Assembly (NCBI GenBank): GCA_942490885.1
Contig: CALNYT010000002.1
Coordinates: 558,001 to 622,000, forward strand
Reading direction: 5' to 3'
DNA from: Oceanirhabdus sp942490885
GTDB lineage: Bacteria; Bacillota; Clostridia; Clostridiales; Clostridiaceae
Length of the DNA stretch: 64,000 nucleotides
Shown: one piece after another, positions 53,370 through 62,393 of the stretch
How the letters are laid out: every line of letters begins with the position of its first letter
Numbering within the stretch: the stretch's first letter is position 1
The notes under the pieces: model-generated
What the model was told of the DNA's origin: nothing
The model's input: only the letters and a program-made list of their open reading frames with translations
Databases searched by the model: none
Made by a program: the position numbers and the translations under genes

Positions 53370-54134
53370 ATGAGTACAATAATGAAAGTAAAAGATATAA
53401 CTAAAGTATATGGGAGCAGAGGAGCTAAGTATAAAGCTTTAAATGGTGTAAATATAGAAATTGAAGAAGGGGATTTTATTGCTATAATGGGACCTTCAGG
53501 ATCAGGGAAAACCACAATGTTAAATTTATTATCCACAATAGACACACCTTCTACAGGTGAAATCTTTTATAAAGGTGATAACATTTTGGAGTTAAGTAAA
53601 AAAGCATTGACTAAATATAGAAAAGAAGAGTTAGGATTTATATTTCAGGATTTTAATTTGTTGGACAATATGACTATAATGGATAACATTGCTTTGCCAC
53701 TTGCTTTGGGAAAAAAGAATAGTAAAGAGATAATTGAGAGGGTAAACAAAATAAGTAAGTTCTTTGGTATTGATGATCAGTTAAATAAATATCCATATGA
53801 GTTATCAGGAGGGCAAAAACAAAGAACAGCTGCTGCTAGAGCACTTATAACTGAACCAAAATTAGTACTAGCAGATGAGCCAACAGGTGCATTGGATTCT
53901 AAATCTTCAGCAGATCTTTTAAAGAGTCTTGTGAAAATGAATGAGGATTTTAAAACTACGGTTATTATGGTTACCCATGATGCATTTGCTGCAAGTTATT
54001 GCAAGAAAGTTTTATTTCTTAAAGATGGAAATATACATGCGAAGCTTAATAATGACACATCAAGAAAAGAATTCTACCAGAGAATTATTGATTTAATGGG
54101 AGCACTTGGAGGGGTTGAAAATGAGTGTATTTAA
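53370..54134 (+). CDS. BceA-like ABC transporter ATP-binding protein
   Basis: A 254-residue ABC ATPase: Walker A GPSGSGKTTMLNLL, Q-loop FIFQDFNLLDNMT, signature ELSGGQKQRTAAARAL, Walker B LVLADEPTGALDS, H-loop IMVTHDAFAASY. It is paired with the permease that starts 14 nt before its stop. Together they should form a BceAB-type transporter that removes cell-wall-active peptides from their targets and signals to the kinase at 50344. ATG 53370 lies after GGAGG. Confidence 0.92.
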   Translation: MSTIMKVKDITKVYGSRGAKYKALNGVNIEIEEGDFIAIMGPSGSGKTTMLNLLSTIDTPSTGEIFYKGDNILELSKKALTKYRKEELGFIFQDFNLLDNMTIMDNIALPLALGKKNSKEIIERVNKISKFFGIDDQLNKYPYELSGGQKQRTAAARALITEPKLVLADEPTGALDSKSSADLLKSLVKMNEDFKTTVIMVTHDAFAASYCKKVLFLKDGNIHAKLNNDTSRKEFYQRIIDLMGALGGVENECI

Positions 54135-56052
54135 TCTAGCAAAGAGTAATTTTAAGAATAATATAAGAGCTTATAGTGTTCATTTGTTAGCTATGATATT
54201 TTCAATAACAATGTACTACAATTTTGCAACATTGAAATATAATCCAAATGCACTTGGGGCAGATTATCTTCACTATGCAGCTAAAGGAGCATCATCAGCA
54301 TCGGCTTTTTTATTAATACTTTTCTTGGCATTTTTTGTTTGGTACTCTAACACAATATTTCTCAAACAAAGAAAGAAAGAGATTGGAATGTACTGTTTTA
54401 TGGGAGTTACAACTGAAGAACTGGGAAGGGTATATGTAATAGAATCTATATCTATGGGTTTAACTGCTCTGTTTTTAGGAATAATAGGAGGGATTTTAGT
54501 AAATAAATTGTTTTTAATGGCTCTTGCCAAAATAGCTATTGGAAATGTGAAAATTGATTTCTTCTTATCATTAGAGAGTCTTTTAGAGACTGGGGGATTC
54601 TTTCTATTATTCTTCATAGTAGCATCTATTAGAGGATATATAAACATAAATAGGAGTAGATTGATAGAACTTTTTAATGCTTCAAAAATGGAGGATAAGC
54701 CACAGAAGGTTAGTTTTATTAAAGGGATACTATCAGTCATAATTATTGGAGGAGCATATTATTACATATCCTATAAGATTGGGCCTTCATTTGTGTTTAA
54801 AATACCAGTTGTTATTGGACTGATTGTTTGGGGAACATTTTGGTTATTTCAAGCACTTATACCCTTTGTTATTAAAGGGTTACAGAAGAGAAAGAAAATT
54901 TTTTACAGAGGAACAAATATAATTGCAGTTTCAAACTTATCATACAGAATTAGAAAGAACTATAAGAGCCTGACTGCTGTTGCCATACTTGTTGCTTCTG
55001 CGGTAACTGCTTTTGGCACATGTTACTCCATTAAATATAGTATGGAACTTACAAAGAGATATGAGGCACCTTTTCACCTAGCGTTCATGTCTAAAGCAAA
55101 GATTCATGAAGAGGTTTCTAATAAAATTAAGGAAGTAATAAAAGAAAATGGGGACGATATTGATTTCTCATTAACAATAGATGGAATGCATATAGATGAA
55201 GCAAATGTTAATGATAAAAGTAATTCTAAAACCTATTCTTTCAATGATTATTTTGCACTAAAGTATTCAGATTTTGAGAAAATAGTAAAAGTCATTGAAG
55301 GGGACAAGGCGGATAAAATATTATCTAATGTGGTGATTGGAGAAAATCAGGTTACTTTTGTAATTAAACCTGGGACTTTGGGGAGTATTATAGATGAAAA
55401 GTATGTTAAATCTAAAGGTATGCACCTAAATATAGAGAAGTGCATATATGCACCAATCTTTGGAAAATTAGCTGATTTACCTGCATTAGTTATGAGAGAT
55501 GAGGATTATGAGAAATACAAGGGACTATTTACGGAATATAGATATACTGGTCTGAATATAAAAAATAAGGATAAACTGAAAATCATTACGCAAGAGATAA
55601 CTACTAATTTTAAAGAGAAGGCAGAAGGGGTTGGAGTATTATCACAAGAATCCTTAGATAAAAATAGATTTAAAGAAATGTCAGTATATTTTTTCCTTGG
55701 GGGAGTACTTGCATTAGTGTTCATTATTGCCTCAGGAGTAATGGTTTATTTCAATATAATCACGGAAGCATATATGGATAAAGAAAAATATATAAGACTT
55801 ATGAACATTGGAGTTACAAAAGGGGAAATATGGAATGCTGCAATAAAACAGGGGGCAATACAATGTTTTTTACCATTGGTAATTGGAATTATTCACTCAA
55901 TAGTTGCATTGAGGGTATTGGCATTTATTATGAGTAGAAGTCTTATAATACCTGCTAGTATAGCTATAGGAATATTAGCAGCAGTTTATTTAGTATTCTA
56001 TCTATTTGCGGTGAAAAAGTTCATAAATGTGGTAACAGAGAGAAAAAAATAA
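54121..56052 (+). CDS. BceB-like FtsX-domain ABC permease
   Basis: A 643-residue permease with ten predicted helices, a large external domain of about 200 residues and two FtsX domains (NTIFLKQRKKEIGMYCFMGV; YMDKEKYIRLMNIGVTKGEI). It overlaps the ATPase gene by 14 nt and has GGAGGGG upstream of ATG 54121. It is closely similar to the orphan permease at 40830-42734, and less so to the broken one at 47476-49419. Confidence 0.92.
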   Translation: MSVFNLAKSNFKNNIRAYSVHLLAMIFSITMYYNFATLKYNPNALGADYLHYAAKGASSASAFLLILFLAFFVWYSNTIFLKQRKKEIGMYCFMGVTTEELGRVYVIESISMGLTALFLGIIGGILVNKLFLMALAKIAIGNVKIDFFLSLESLLETGGFFLLFFIVASIRGYININRSRLIELFNASKMEDKPQKVSFIKGILSVIIIGGAYYYISYKIGPSFVFKIPVVIGLIVWGTFWLFQALIPFVIKGLQKRKKIFYRGTNIIAVSNLSYRIRKNYKSLTAVAILVASAVTAFGTCYSIKYSMELTKRYEAPFHLAFMSKAKIHEEVSNKIKEVIKENGDDIDFSLTIDGMHIDEANVNDKSNSKTYSFNDYFALKYSDFEKIVKVIEGDKADKILSNVVIGENQVTFVIKPGTLGSIIDEKYVKSKGMHLNIEKCIYAPIFGKLADLPALVMRDEDYEKYKGLFTEYRYTGLNIKNKDKLKIITQEITTNFKEKAEGVGVLSQESLDKNRFKEMSVYFFLGGVLALVFIIASGVMVYFNIITEAYMDKEKYIRLMNIGVTKGEIWNAAIKQGAIQCFLPLVIGIIHSIVALRVLAFIMSRSLIIPASIAIGILAAVYLVFYLFAVKKFINVVTERKK

Positions 56053-56090
56053 TAGTGAAGTATTCGACTAATATTAATAGGTAATTATAA

Positions 56091-56142
56091 ATAAATAAGG
56101 TGTCTTGGAATATACTAATATATTTCAAGACACCTTATTTAT
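56091..56142. terminator. Bidirectional terminator between convergent operons
   Basis: A stem of about 24 bp with one G-U pair (56091-56114 with 56119-56142) carries A/T-rich ends on both sides. It separates the Bce-like permease from the lanthipeptide immunity operon. Confidence 0.85.
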
Positions 56143-56171
56143 TTAAAATATACTTAAGTGGTTAGGTAGGG

Positions 56172-56894
56172 TTAAAAAGATTTATTTCTAAATACATTTA
56201 AACTTAATAATAGTATTAGTGAACAAATCACCGGAACTAAGAGAAAAATCAAATTATTAAACATATTTTCCATGTTAGCTACTCCAAAGAATGAACCCTT
56301 ATATATATAGGTAGAAGGAATAAATATAGAGAAGCTAGTGGATTGAAGTAAAAAGGAAATAAATGTTGTGAATAAACCTACTCCTAAGGGAAAAAGAAAA
56401 TTTTTGAATGTCATACTTATAAAATGATATATGAGTATTAAAGGGAGAGAACAAATTAAAGCTATCAAAGGGCTAGTGATTATATAAAGTTTAATTGACT
56501 CACTAGGAGCTAATATTCTAGAGGAAATTAAAAGTATAATAATAAAACAAAGAATATTTAAAGAGATAATTATTAAGGTTGATAGTACCTTCCCTATATA
56601 TAATTTAGTTAAATCGATTGGTAGAGTAGCTAAATTAGTAATATTACCGTTTTTATATTCAACTCTCCACTGAAGAGCTATTATAATACAGATTATCAAA
56701 GGCAAAAGTAATCCGCTATAGAGAATTGCATTTTGATTATATATAGAATTCCAAATATCAGTTTCAGTTGTAATAAGTCCTTTATAAACATTCCTTAAAC
56801 CGATACTAACCATAACTAAAGGTATGAGAAAGGCTAGAAATAAAGATTTTAAGCCTTTGATTTTTCTGAATTCACTATTAATTATTTTCAACAT
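56172..56894 (-). CDS. Lantibiotic-immunity-type ABC permease (LanG-like)
   Basis: A 240-residue ABC-2-type permease with six predicted helices. It starts MLKIINSEFRKIKGLKSLFL, a typical opening for MutG/EpiG-type immunity subunits, and includes the segment LQWRVEYKNGNITNLATLPI. It starts 4 nt after the LanE-like gene. With LanE and LanF it should expel the mature lantibiotic from the producer membrane. Confidence 0.8.
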   Translation of the reverse strand: MLKIINSEFRKIKGLKSLFLAFLIPLVMVSIGLRNVYKGLITTETDIWNSIYNQNAILYSGLLLPLIICIIIALQWRVEYKNGNITNLATLPIDLTKLYIGKVLSTLIIISLNILCFIIILLISSRILAPSESIKLYIITSPLIALICSLPLILIYHFISMTFKNFLFPLGVGLFTTFISFLLQSTSFSIFIPSTYIYKGSFFGVANMENMFNNLIFLLVPVICSLILLLSLNVFRNKSF

Positions 56895-56898
56895 ATGT

Positions 56899-57654
56899 TT
56901 AATCCTCCTTTATATCTCGATATTTAAAGTAAAGTAATCCTAGTATTGTGAAAATAAGCATATATATTAATGACCATAAAATACTTTGAGTGAGCAAAAT
57001 GGGATTTGAAAAAGGTGTAGAGTTTATAAAATGTAAATATGGATTATATCTGATTATACTTGGATTACTTAAAAATGCGATTGATCCACAAATAAATACT
57101 ATATTAATGGATGAAACCAATAAAACATCCATTATCACACAAAAAAGAAATATTTCAAAACTTATGATACCAACTGAACAGAAAATTTGAAACCACATAT
57201 ATCTTATTAACAAAGGCATATCTATTGAAGAGGAAAGGCTGAAAGCTTTAGCAGATATTACTAAAATAATTCCCTCAAAAATTATTACAAGTATTGTAGA
57301 GAGCAAAATTAAAAGAAATTTAGATAAATAATAATCTTTTCTTTTTAATGGATTTGCAAATAAATGAGTTAAACAATTATTTTTTAAATCAATATAAAAC
57401 AGAGATATACTTAAAATAACTATAAATATTAAAAGTAACATAGGCCATATCAGAGCAAGGTGATTTTCTATAATAAGAGCATAGAAGCCATCCTCCACAT
57501 GCCCACTATATTTTGAAATAATACTATTTCTTCTGAAATATAAATCAACATTGATTAATAGGGCTGAAATAATCAAAGGTGATACTAATACATACTTTAT
57601 AAAGCTATGCTTTAACTTTAATAATTCAATTTTAAAACTTTTCATGATAGACAT
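56899..57654 (-). CDS. Lantibiotic-immunity-type ABC permease (LanE-like)
   Basis: A 251-residue permease with six predicted helices. The N-terminus SFKIELLKLKHSFIKYVLVS and the LKNNCLTHLFANPLKRKDYY segment are typical of MutE/EpiE family subunits. It begins 2 nt after the stop of the ATPase gene. It is the second permease of the immunity transporter. Confidence 0.8.
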   Translation of the reverse strand: MSIMKSFKIELLKLKHSFIKYVLVSPLIISALLINVDLYFRRNSIISKYSGHVEDGFYALIIENHLALIWPMLLLIFIVILSISLFYIDLKNNCLTHLFANPLKRKDYYLSKFLLILLSTILVIIFEGIILVISAKAFSLSSSIDMPLLIRYMWFQIFCSVGIISFEIFLFCVIMDVLLVSSINIVFICGSIAFLSNPSIIRYNPYLHFINSTPFSNPILLTQSILWSLIYMLIFTILGLLYFKYRDIKED

Positions 57655-57656
57655 AA

Positions 57657-58382
57657 TTAGATTTCTCCCGTTAGACTTAAGAATATTTCTTCAAGATTAG
57701 CACAATTATCATATGTGCTTTTTAATTGCATTAAGGGGCCTTCAAATAATACTTTACCCTTATTAATTATTGCTACATCATCAACCATAAGATCCATTTC
57801 GCTAAGTAGATGTGAGCTGATAAGTATTGTTTTATTATGATCCTTTGCCAAAGATATTAAAAGATTTCGTATTTCTCGTATACCCTTGGGATCTAAGCCG
57901 TTGGTAGGTTCATCTAAAATTAGCAAATCAGGATCTCCAATCAAAGCCTGAGCTATACCTAATCTCTGCTTCATTCCTAAAGAAAATTTACTTACTTTCT
58001 TTTTTCGATGTTCATATAGATTCAAGGTTTTTAAAATATCAATTATTTTATCAGAATTCTGGTTTTTAAGTTCAGCCCAAATTTTTAAATTATCATAAGC
58101 TGATAGGTGACCATAATAAGATGGTGATTCAACTAAAGCTCCAATTTTACTTAGTGTAGCTATTTTGTTATCTTTCATGTTTTTGCCAAATATTTCAATA
58201 TTCCCATTTGAAGATTTGATTAGTCCTAAAATCATACGAATAGTTGTGGATTTACCAGCACCATTTGGTCCAAGGAAACCATATATTCTACCCTTCTTAA
58301 CATTTAAAGATATATTGTCTACTACATTCATTGAATTATAAGACTTACTTAAATTTTTAACTTCTAAAACATATTCACTCAT
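57657..58382 (-). CDS. Lantibiotic-immunity-type ABC ATPase (LanF-like)
   Basis: A 241-residue ATPase: Walker A FLGPNGAGKSTTIRMI, Q-loop ALVESPSYYGHLS, signature KFSLGMKQRLGIAQAL, Walker B LLILDEPTNGLDPKG, switch His in ILISSHLLSEM. The C-terminal tail ANLEEIFLSLTGE is usual for BcrA/MutF-type exporters. It heads the lanFEG operon on the minus strand and has AAGGAGG upstream. The operon is divergent from the two-component genes. Confidence 0.88.
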   Translation of the reverse strand: MSEYVLEVKNLSKSYNSMNVVDNISLNVKKGRIYGFLGPNGAGKSTTIRMILGLIKSSNGNIEIFGKNMKDNKIATLSKIGALVESPSYYGHLSAYDNLKIWAELKNQNSDKIIDILKTLNLYEHRKKKVSKFSLGMKQRLGIAQALIGDPDLLILDEPTNGLDPKGIREIRNLLISLAKDHNKTILISSHLLSEMDLMVDDVAIINKGKVLFEGPLMQLKSTYDNCANLEEIFLSLTGEI

Positions 58383-58434
58383 GTTTAAATCCTCCTTAAT
58401 ATAACTTTTAAAAAAAATAATAAATAACTTCGTA

Positions 58435-58457
58435 TAATATTGTATACTAATATTGTA
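58435..58457. promoter_or_regulatory. Tandem 10-bp repeats between immunity operon and two-component genes
   Basis: TAATATTGTA occurs at 58435-58444 and 58448-58457, 13 bp apart. It lies in the divergent promoter region and could be the site of the OmpR-type regulator encoded next. Confidence 0.5.
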
Positions 58458-58525
58458 AGTAATTAAGTTTAAGGGAAATTAATGTAAAGCTTAACAGAAC
58501 CTTAATTATTAAAAAGAGGTGATTA

Positions 58526-59236
58526 TTGTTGGATATATTTCAAGAAAATATATTATTAATAGACGATGAAGTAGAATTATTACTCCTTATGGAAACAGTT
58601 TTAAAAAAGGAAGGATTTAACAATATCTATAAAGCTAAAAATGGAGAAGAAGGAATTAGACAGTTTGAAAAGATTAATTTTGGAATAGTTGTTTTAGATA
58701 TAATGATGCCAGGAATAGATGGTTTTGAGGTATGTAAAAATATAAGAAAGAATTCTTTTGTCCCGATTATATTTTTAAGTGCAAAATCAGAAGAATTTGA
58801 TAAATATTATGGATTTAAACTAGGCGCAGATGATTATATTACTAAACCTTTTAGTCCACAAGAGGTTGCACTAAGAGTAATAGCTAATCTTAAAAGAAAT
58901 AACTTTGCTAAAAACACTATTATGAAAAATGAAATACTAAAAGTTAATGACATAGAAGTAAATGTAACAAAAGGACAAGTTATCAGAAGGGGAGAAAGTA
59001 TACAACTTACTGCTAGGGAATTTAATTTATTAGTATATATGCTTAGGAATCATGATTGTGTATTGAGCAAAAATATTATATCACTTAATGTATGGGGAGC
59101 TGATTTTGAAGGGTTCGATAACACTATAATGGTGCATATAAGAAAATTAAGAGAAAAATTAGAGAATGATCCCTCCAATCCATTAATAATAAAAACTGTT
59201 AAAGGGTTAGGATATATATTATGTTTAGGAGAGTAG
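58526..59236 (+). CDS. OmpR-family response regulator of the lanthipeptide locus
   Basis: A 236-residue response regulator: receiver (NILLIDDEVELLLLMETVLK, phospho-acceptor in IVVLDIMMPGIDG, DDYITKPF) and winged helix (LTAREFNLLVYMLRNHD, FDNTIMVHIRKLREKL, KTVKGLGYIL). There is no ATG at the start; two TTG codons (58526, 58529) follow AGAGGTGA, the second with better spacing. The kinase gene overlaps its 3' end by 16 nt. Confidence 0.88.
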   Translation: MLDIFQENILLIDDEVELLLLMETVLKKEGFNNIYKAKNGEEGIRQFEKINFGIVVLDIMMPGIDGFEVCKNIRKNSFVPIIFLSAKSEEFDKYYGFKLGADDYITKPFSPQEVALRVIANLKRNNFAKNTIMKNEILKVNDIEVNVTKGQVIRRGESIQLTAREFNLLVYMLRNHDCVLSKNIISLNVWGADFEGFDNTIMVHIRKLREKLENDPSNPLIIKTVKGLGYILCLGE

Positions 59237-60648
59237 GAAAAAAAAGAGAAGGGAATAGTTGGAGGAATAATATATATGCAACCAATATTTTCTTAGGGGT
59301 ATTCTTTTTAATATTCTTTTTAATTATAGTAGTGAATATTGCCTTAATAGCATATAATCTTCAAAAGTTAAGATATGTTAACAGTACAGATCCAAAGGTC
59401 TTTACGAGAAATTTTCAGAAGTATATATTAGTTAATGAAGGCAAAATATATCTATCTGAAGAGGGACAGGATGAGTTAAACAATAACGGGGGATGGGTTC
59501 AAATAATAAGTAATGAACTTGAAGAAATATATAGTTTTAATAAACCACAGGAGATTCCTACAGAATATACAACATTTCAGCTTATTCATGGACATGAGTA
59601 TGATGTAAATAAAAATACTATTTTTATTTCTGAAAAAGACTTGAACAACAAAAAGTATATTTATATTATTGGATTTAAAATAGATTACGTAGCAAAATAT
59701 CGAATAATGTTTAGTCCAGAGCACATTAAAGAGAGTATAAAAAAAATGTCATGGTTCATACTGGGAGATATAGTGATCATTTTGATTATGGCATATTTGA
59801 TACTTTTTAAAAAATTAGCTATGCCAATAAATAATTTAATAAAAGTAATTGATAATCTGGCTGAAGGAAAATATGATTCTGTAATTCAATATAAAGGAGT
59901 ATACAAAAATGTCTTTGAAAATTTAGATATTTTGAGAGGTGTATTGAAAAAGAATCTAAATAAGACAAAAAAAGAAGAAAAATTAAGAAGACAATGGATA
60001 TTCTCAATTTCACATGATATTAAAACCCCATTGTCTTCAATTAAAGGATTTTCTGAGATATTGAGGGATGAGAATTATCAATTTACTAATGATGAAGTTA
60101 GAAAATATAGCAATATAATTTGGGCAAAATCTATGTATATACAAGAATTGATAGATGAATTAAGTTTATCTGATAAACTTCAAAATAAGAGAGTTCCCCT
60201 ACGGTTAAAATCTAAAAATATGATAGATTTCTTAGAGGAGATTATTCATGGAATAAAAGAAGAACCTACATACTGTGAGTACAATATTTTACTAAAATTT
60301 CATAAGAAAAATATATATGCAAATATTGATGAAATTCTCATGAAAAGGGCATTAATAAATTTAATAATAAATGCTTTAAAATATAATAATAGTTTTGTTA
60401 ATGTATGGGTTGAAGTAACACAACAAGATAACTGTGTACAGATTTCGATAACAGATGATGGAGTTGGAATTGAAGAAGAGGAACTTAAGTATATATTTAA
60501 TAGATATTATAGAGGAACTAATACCACGAATGTTGAGGGAAGTGGCTTGGGAATGGCTATTGCTAAAGATATAATTCAGGGTCATAATGGTAGTGTTGAA
60601 ATTAAAAGTATCAAAAATAAGGGGACTACAGTTAAAGTAAAACTATAA
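59221..60648 (+). CDS. Sensor histidine kinase of the lanthipeptide locus
   Basis: A 475-residue kinase. TM1 (IFLGVFFLIFFLIIVVNIAL) precedes an external domain of about 130 residues, then TM2 (WFILGDIVIILIMAYLILF) and HAMP. The His box is FSISHDIKTPLSSIKGFSEI, and the ATPase domain has NLIINALKYNN, ITDDGVGIEEEELKYIFNRY and GSGLGMAIAKDI. The large external domain separates it from the BceS-type kinases upstream. It probably senses the lantibiotic or envelope stress and controls the divergent lanFEG operon and perhaps lanA. Confidence 0.9.
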   Translation: MFRRVGKKREGNSWRNNIYATNIFLGVFFLIFFLIIVVNIALIAYNLQKLRYVNSTDPKVFTRNFQKYILVNEGKIYLSEEGQDELNNNGGWVQIISNELEEIYSFNKPQEIPTEYTTFQLIHGHEYDVNKNTIFISEKDLNNKKYIYIIGFKIDYVAKYRIMFSPEHIKESIKKMSWFILGDIVIILIMAYLILFKKLAMPINNLIKVIDNLAEGKYDSVIQYKGVYKNVFENLDILRGVLKKNLNKTKKEEKLRRQWIFSISHDIKTPLSSIKGFSEILRDENYQFTNDEVRKYSNIIWAKSMYIQELIDELSLSDKLQNKRVPLRLKSKNMIDFLEEIIHGIKEEPTYCEYNILLKFHKKNIYANIDEILMKRALINLIINALKYNNSFVNVWVEVTQQDNCVQISITDDGVGIEEEELKYIFNRYYRGTNTTNVEGSGLGMAIAKDIIQGHNGSVEIKSIKNKGTTVKVKL

Positions 60649-60683
60649 ATATCATTTTATTGAATCTCTATAAGTTAATAGAT

Positions 60684-60731
60684 AAAAAATCCATTGTTTA
60701 TGAAAGTATTTTCATAAACAATGGATTTTTT
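60684..60731. terminator. Bidirectional terminator between kinase and radical SAM genes
   Basis: A perfect 22-bp stem (60684-60705 with 60710-60731) has a GTAT loop. A6 and T6 at its ends provide the tracts for both directions. Confidence 0.88.
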
Positions 60732-60742
60732 AAAAAATAAAA

Positions 60743-61876
60743 TTATTTATTGAAGTAGATTGTCCATAAAGGAAGTGCTCTAAAACATACATTAAAGTTA
60801 GTTTGTTTAAGGGATTTGCATATAAATGAACAAGTATTTAAATAATTATTAAATGAGTCAGAATCATCATTATTTGTAAGTTTAGTAAGTACTGATTTTA
60901 TACATATTGGTTGTTTGATATAAGAATTTCTTGAAAATCTTTCAACTAAGCATCCACCATTACAAATATTAAAAAAACTACATCGTGAACAATCAAGAGA
61001 TTCTGTTGAAATTTTATGATTAATGTTTTCTTTCTCTTTTTTTATTTTGTCGTACAAAGTTATAAGAGAATTATTTTTTAAAGTTCCTAAATTAGGTAGA
61101 TATCCAGAAATTGGACAAAACCCAATATTACCTTCTGAAGAAATTGAAATACTATCATTGCCAGCAGGACAAGCGGTTAATATATCATAGATATGATTTT
61201 TAGATTCATAGTTAAAATTAGGCTGAGGATATTTTTTAAAGAGCTTAATCATTTCTTTTAATGTTTGCACATAAAAATCATTATCAATTTCTAAAGAATG
61301 AGCCATACCTATAGGAACAACGGGAATTGCCCTGAAAAAATGAGCACCTGATTTTTCCGCGATTTCTGCTACAGGTTGTATTTCAGAAATATTTTCTGCT
61401 AATACAGTCATTCCTATGCCACAAGGTATTTTATACTTATTCAACAATCCCAATGAAACTTTTACCTTAGATACAATATTAGGTATACCACGAAAATGTT
61501 TCATATTCATGTTGTCTGAAAAATCTAAAGAAAGTCTAATGAACTTCAGATTAGGATACTTAGATAATTTCATACAAATGGATTCAGTTATTAATAGTCC
61601 ATTACTCAATATAGATACCATAAGTTTTTTTTCATACGCTTTGTCTAAAACATCCCACAGTTTATCAGATAATAAAGGTTCACCACCTGCAATTATCAAA
61701 ATTTTACATTTCATTTCACTGGCATCATCTATTAATTTATTAATTGTTGATAAATCTAATTCATTTTTTGATAAATTACTTTGTAAATGTGTAGTTCCAC
61801 ACTCAGCAGCGCAATGTTTACAATTAAGGTTACATCGTTTGGTTATCTCCAGATTTAATATTGTAAAGTTACTCAT
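60743..61876 (-). CDS. Radical SAM/SPASM peptide-modifying-type enzyme
   Basis: A 377-residue radical SAM enzyme. The [4Fe-4S] motif CNLNCKHC (CxxxCxxC) lies at residues 15-22, followed by the SAM-binding IIAGGEPLL. The C-terminal SPASM region has SEGNIGFCPISG, then CSRCSFFNICNGGCL and a last Cys in QPICIKS, enough for auxiliary clusters. SPASM enzymes modify RiPP precursors or act in cofactor synthesis. A tail of about 40 residues with three more Cys (LNTCSFICKSLKQTNFNVC) follows the SPASM core. The gene is divergent from lanA and has AGGAGG upstream. Whether it acts on LanA is unknown. Confidence 0.85.
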   Translation of the reverse strand: MSNFTILNLEITKRCNLNCKHCAAECGTTHLQSNLSKNELDLSTINKLIDDASEMKCKILIIAGGEPLLSDKLWDVLDKAYEKKLMVSILSNGLLITESICMKLSKYPNLKFIRLSLDFSDNMNMKHFRGIPNIVSKVKVSLGLLNKYKIPCGIGMTVLAENISEIQPVAEIAEKSGAHFFRAIPVVPIGMAHSLEIDNDFYVQTLKEMIKLFKKYPQPNFNYESKNHIYDILTACPAGNDSISISSEGNIGFCPISGYLPNLGTLKNNSLITLYDKIKKEKENINHKISTESLDCSRCSFFNICNGGCLVERFSRNSYIKQPICIKSVLTKLTNNDDSDSFNNYLNTCSFICKSLKQTNFNVCFRALPLWTIYFNK

Positions 61877-62092
61877 AGAATCCTCCTATAATAATATGTA
61901 AAATAATTAATTTTTTTTATTATTAGAATTATAGCATTACTTGAAAAAAAAAGCAAATAAATAAAAAAATATAAAAAAAGGATAACAATTACAAATAAAA
62001 CTATTTACAATAAATGGAAGTGGTGATATTATAATATTACAAATATTCGCGAATGATTTGTAAAAAAATAAAATTGCGGGGAGGAAACAAAA
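61877..62092 (+). promoter_or_regulatory. Divergent promoter region of lanA and the radical SAM gene
   Basis: For lanA, TTTACA (62004-62009) and TATTAT (62027-62032) are 17 bp apart. Just downstream is an interrupted palindrome: ACAAAT (62039-62044), ATTCGCGAAT (62045-62054), ATTTGT (62056-62061). It is placed well for a regulator to control lanA. GGGGAGG at 62078-62084 is the lanA ribosome binding site. Confidence 0.55.
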
Positions 62093-62263
62093 ATGAACAA
62101 AAAATTAAACATGGAAGCATTATTATCAATCGAAGAGGTTTGTGAAAAAGAATTAGAAACTATATCAGGGGCTGGAAAAATTGGTGATGGTGTTTTTAAT
62201 ACTTTAACACATGAGTGTCATATGAATACATGGCAGTTTATTGGTACATGCTGTGGTTGGTAA
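62093..62263 (+). CDS. lanA: Class II lanthipeptide precursor, lacticin 481 group
   Basis: A 56-residue precursor. The leader (about 27 residues, acidic: ALLSIEEVCEKELETISGA) ends in Gly-Ala, a usual class II cleavage site for the LanT protease. The core of about 29 residues carries VFNTLTHECHMNTWQF and TCCGW. This fits the lacticin 481/ruminococcin A/butyrivibriocin OR79A group closely. By analogy the rings would be Thr10-Cys15, Thr12-Cys26 and Thr19-Cys27 of the core, with Thr25 dehydrated. Unlike named relatives it ends in Gly-Trp after the Cys pair, has Gly before TCC, and has a Cys in the leader. Such peptides bind lipid II. It has a strong binding site (GGGGAGG, 8-nt spacing). Confidence 0.95.
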   Translation: MNKKLNMEALLSIEEVCEKELETISGAGKIGDGVFNTLTHECHMNTWQFIGTCCGW

Positions 62264-62276
62264 AAAATAAGTTTTG

Positions 62277-62308
62277 AACTAAGAACGCGTTAGCGTTCTT
62301 AGTTTTCT
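62277..62308 (+). terminator. Attenuator-type terminator between lanA and lanM
   Basis: A perfect 12-bp stem (62277-62288 with 62293-62304) with a GTTA loop is followed by a short T-rich run. Its place, 14 nt after lanA, suggests partial termination so that more lanA than lanM message is made. Confidence 0.78.
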
Positions 62309-62393
62309 ATTAAGTTAATAATTTTACACTTATACATAAATTAATTTTAACATATGGTTATAGAGATTAGATTAATGAATTGGGAGGGGAATT

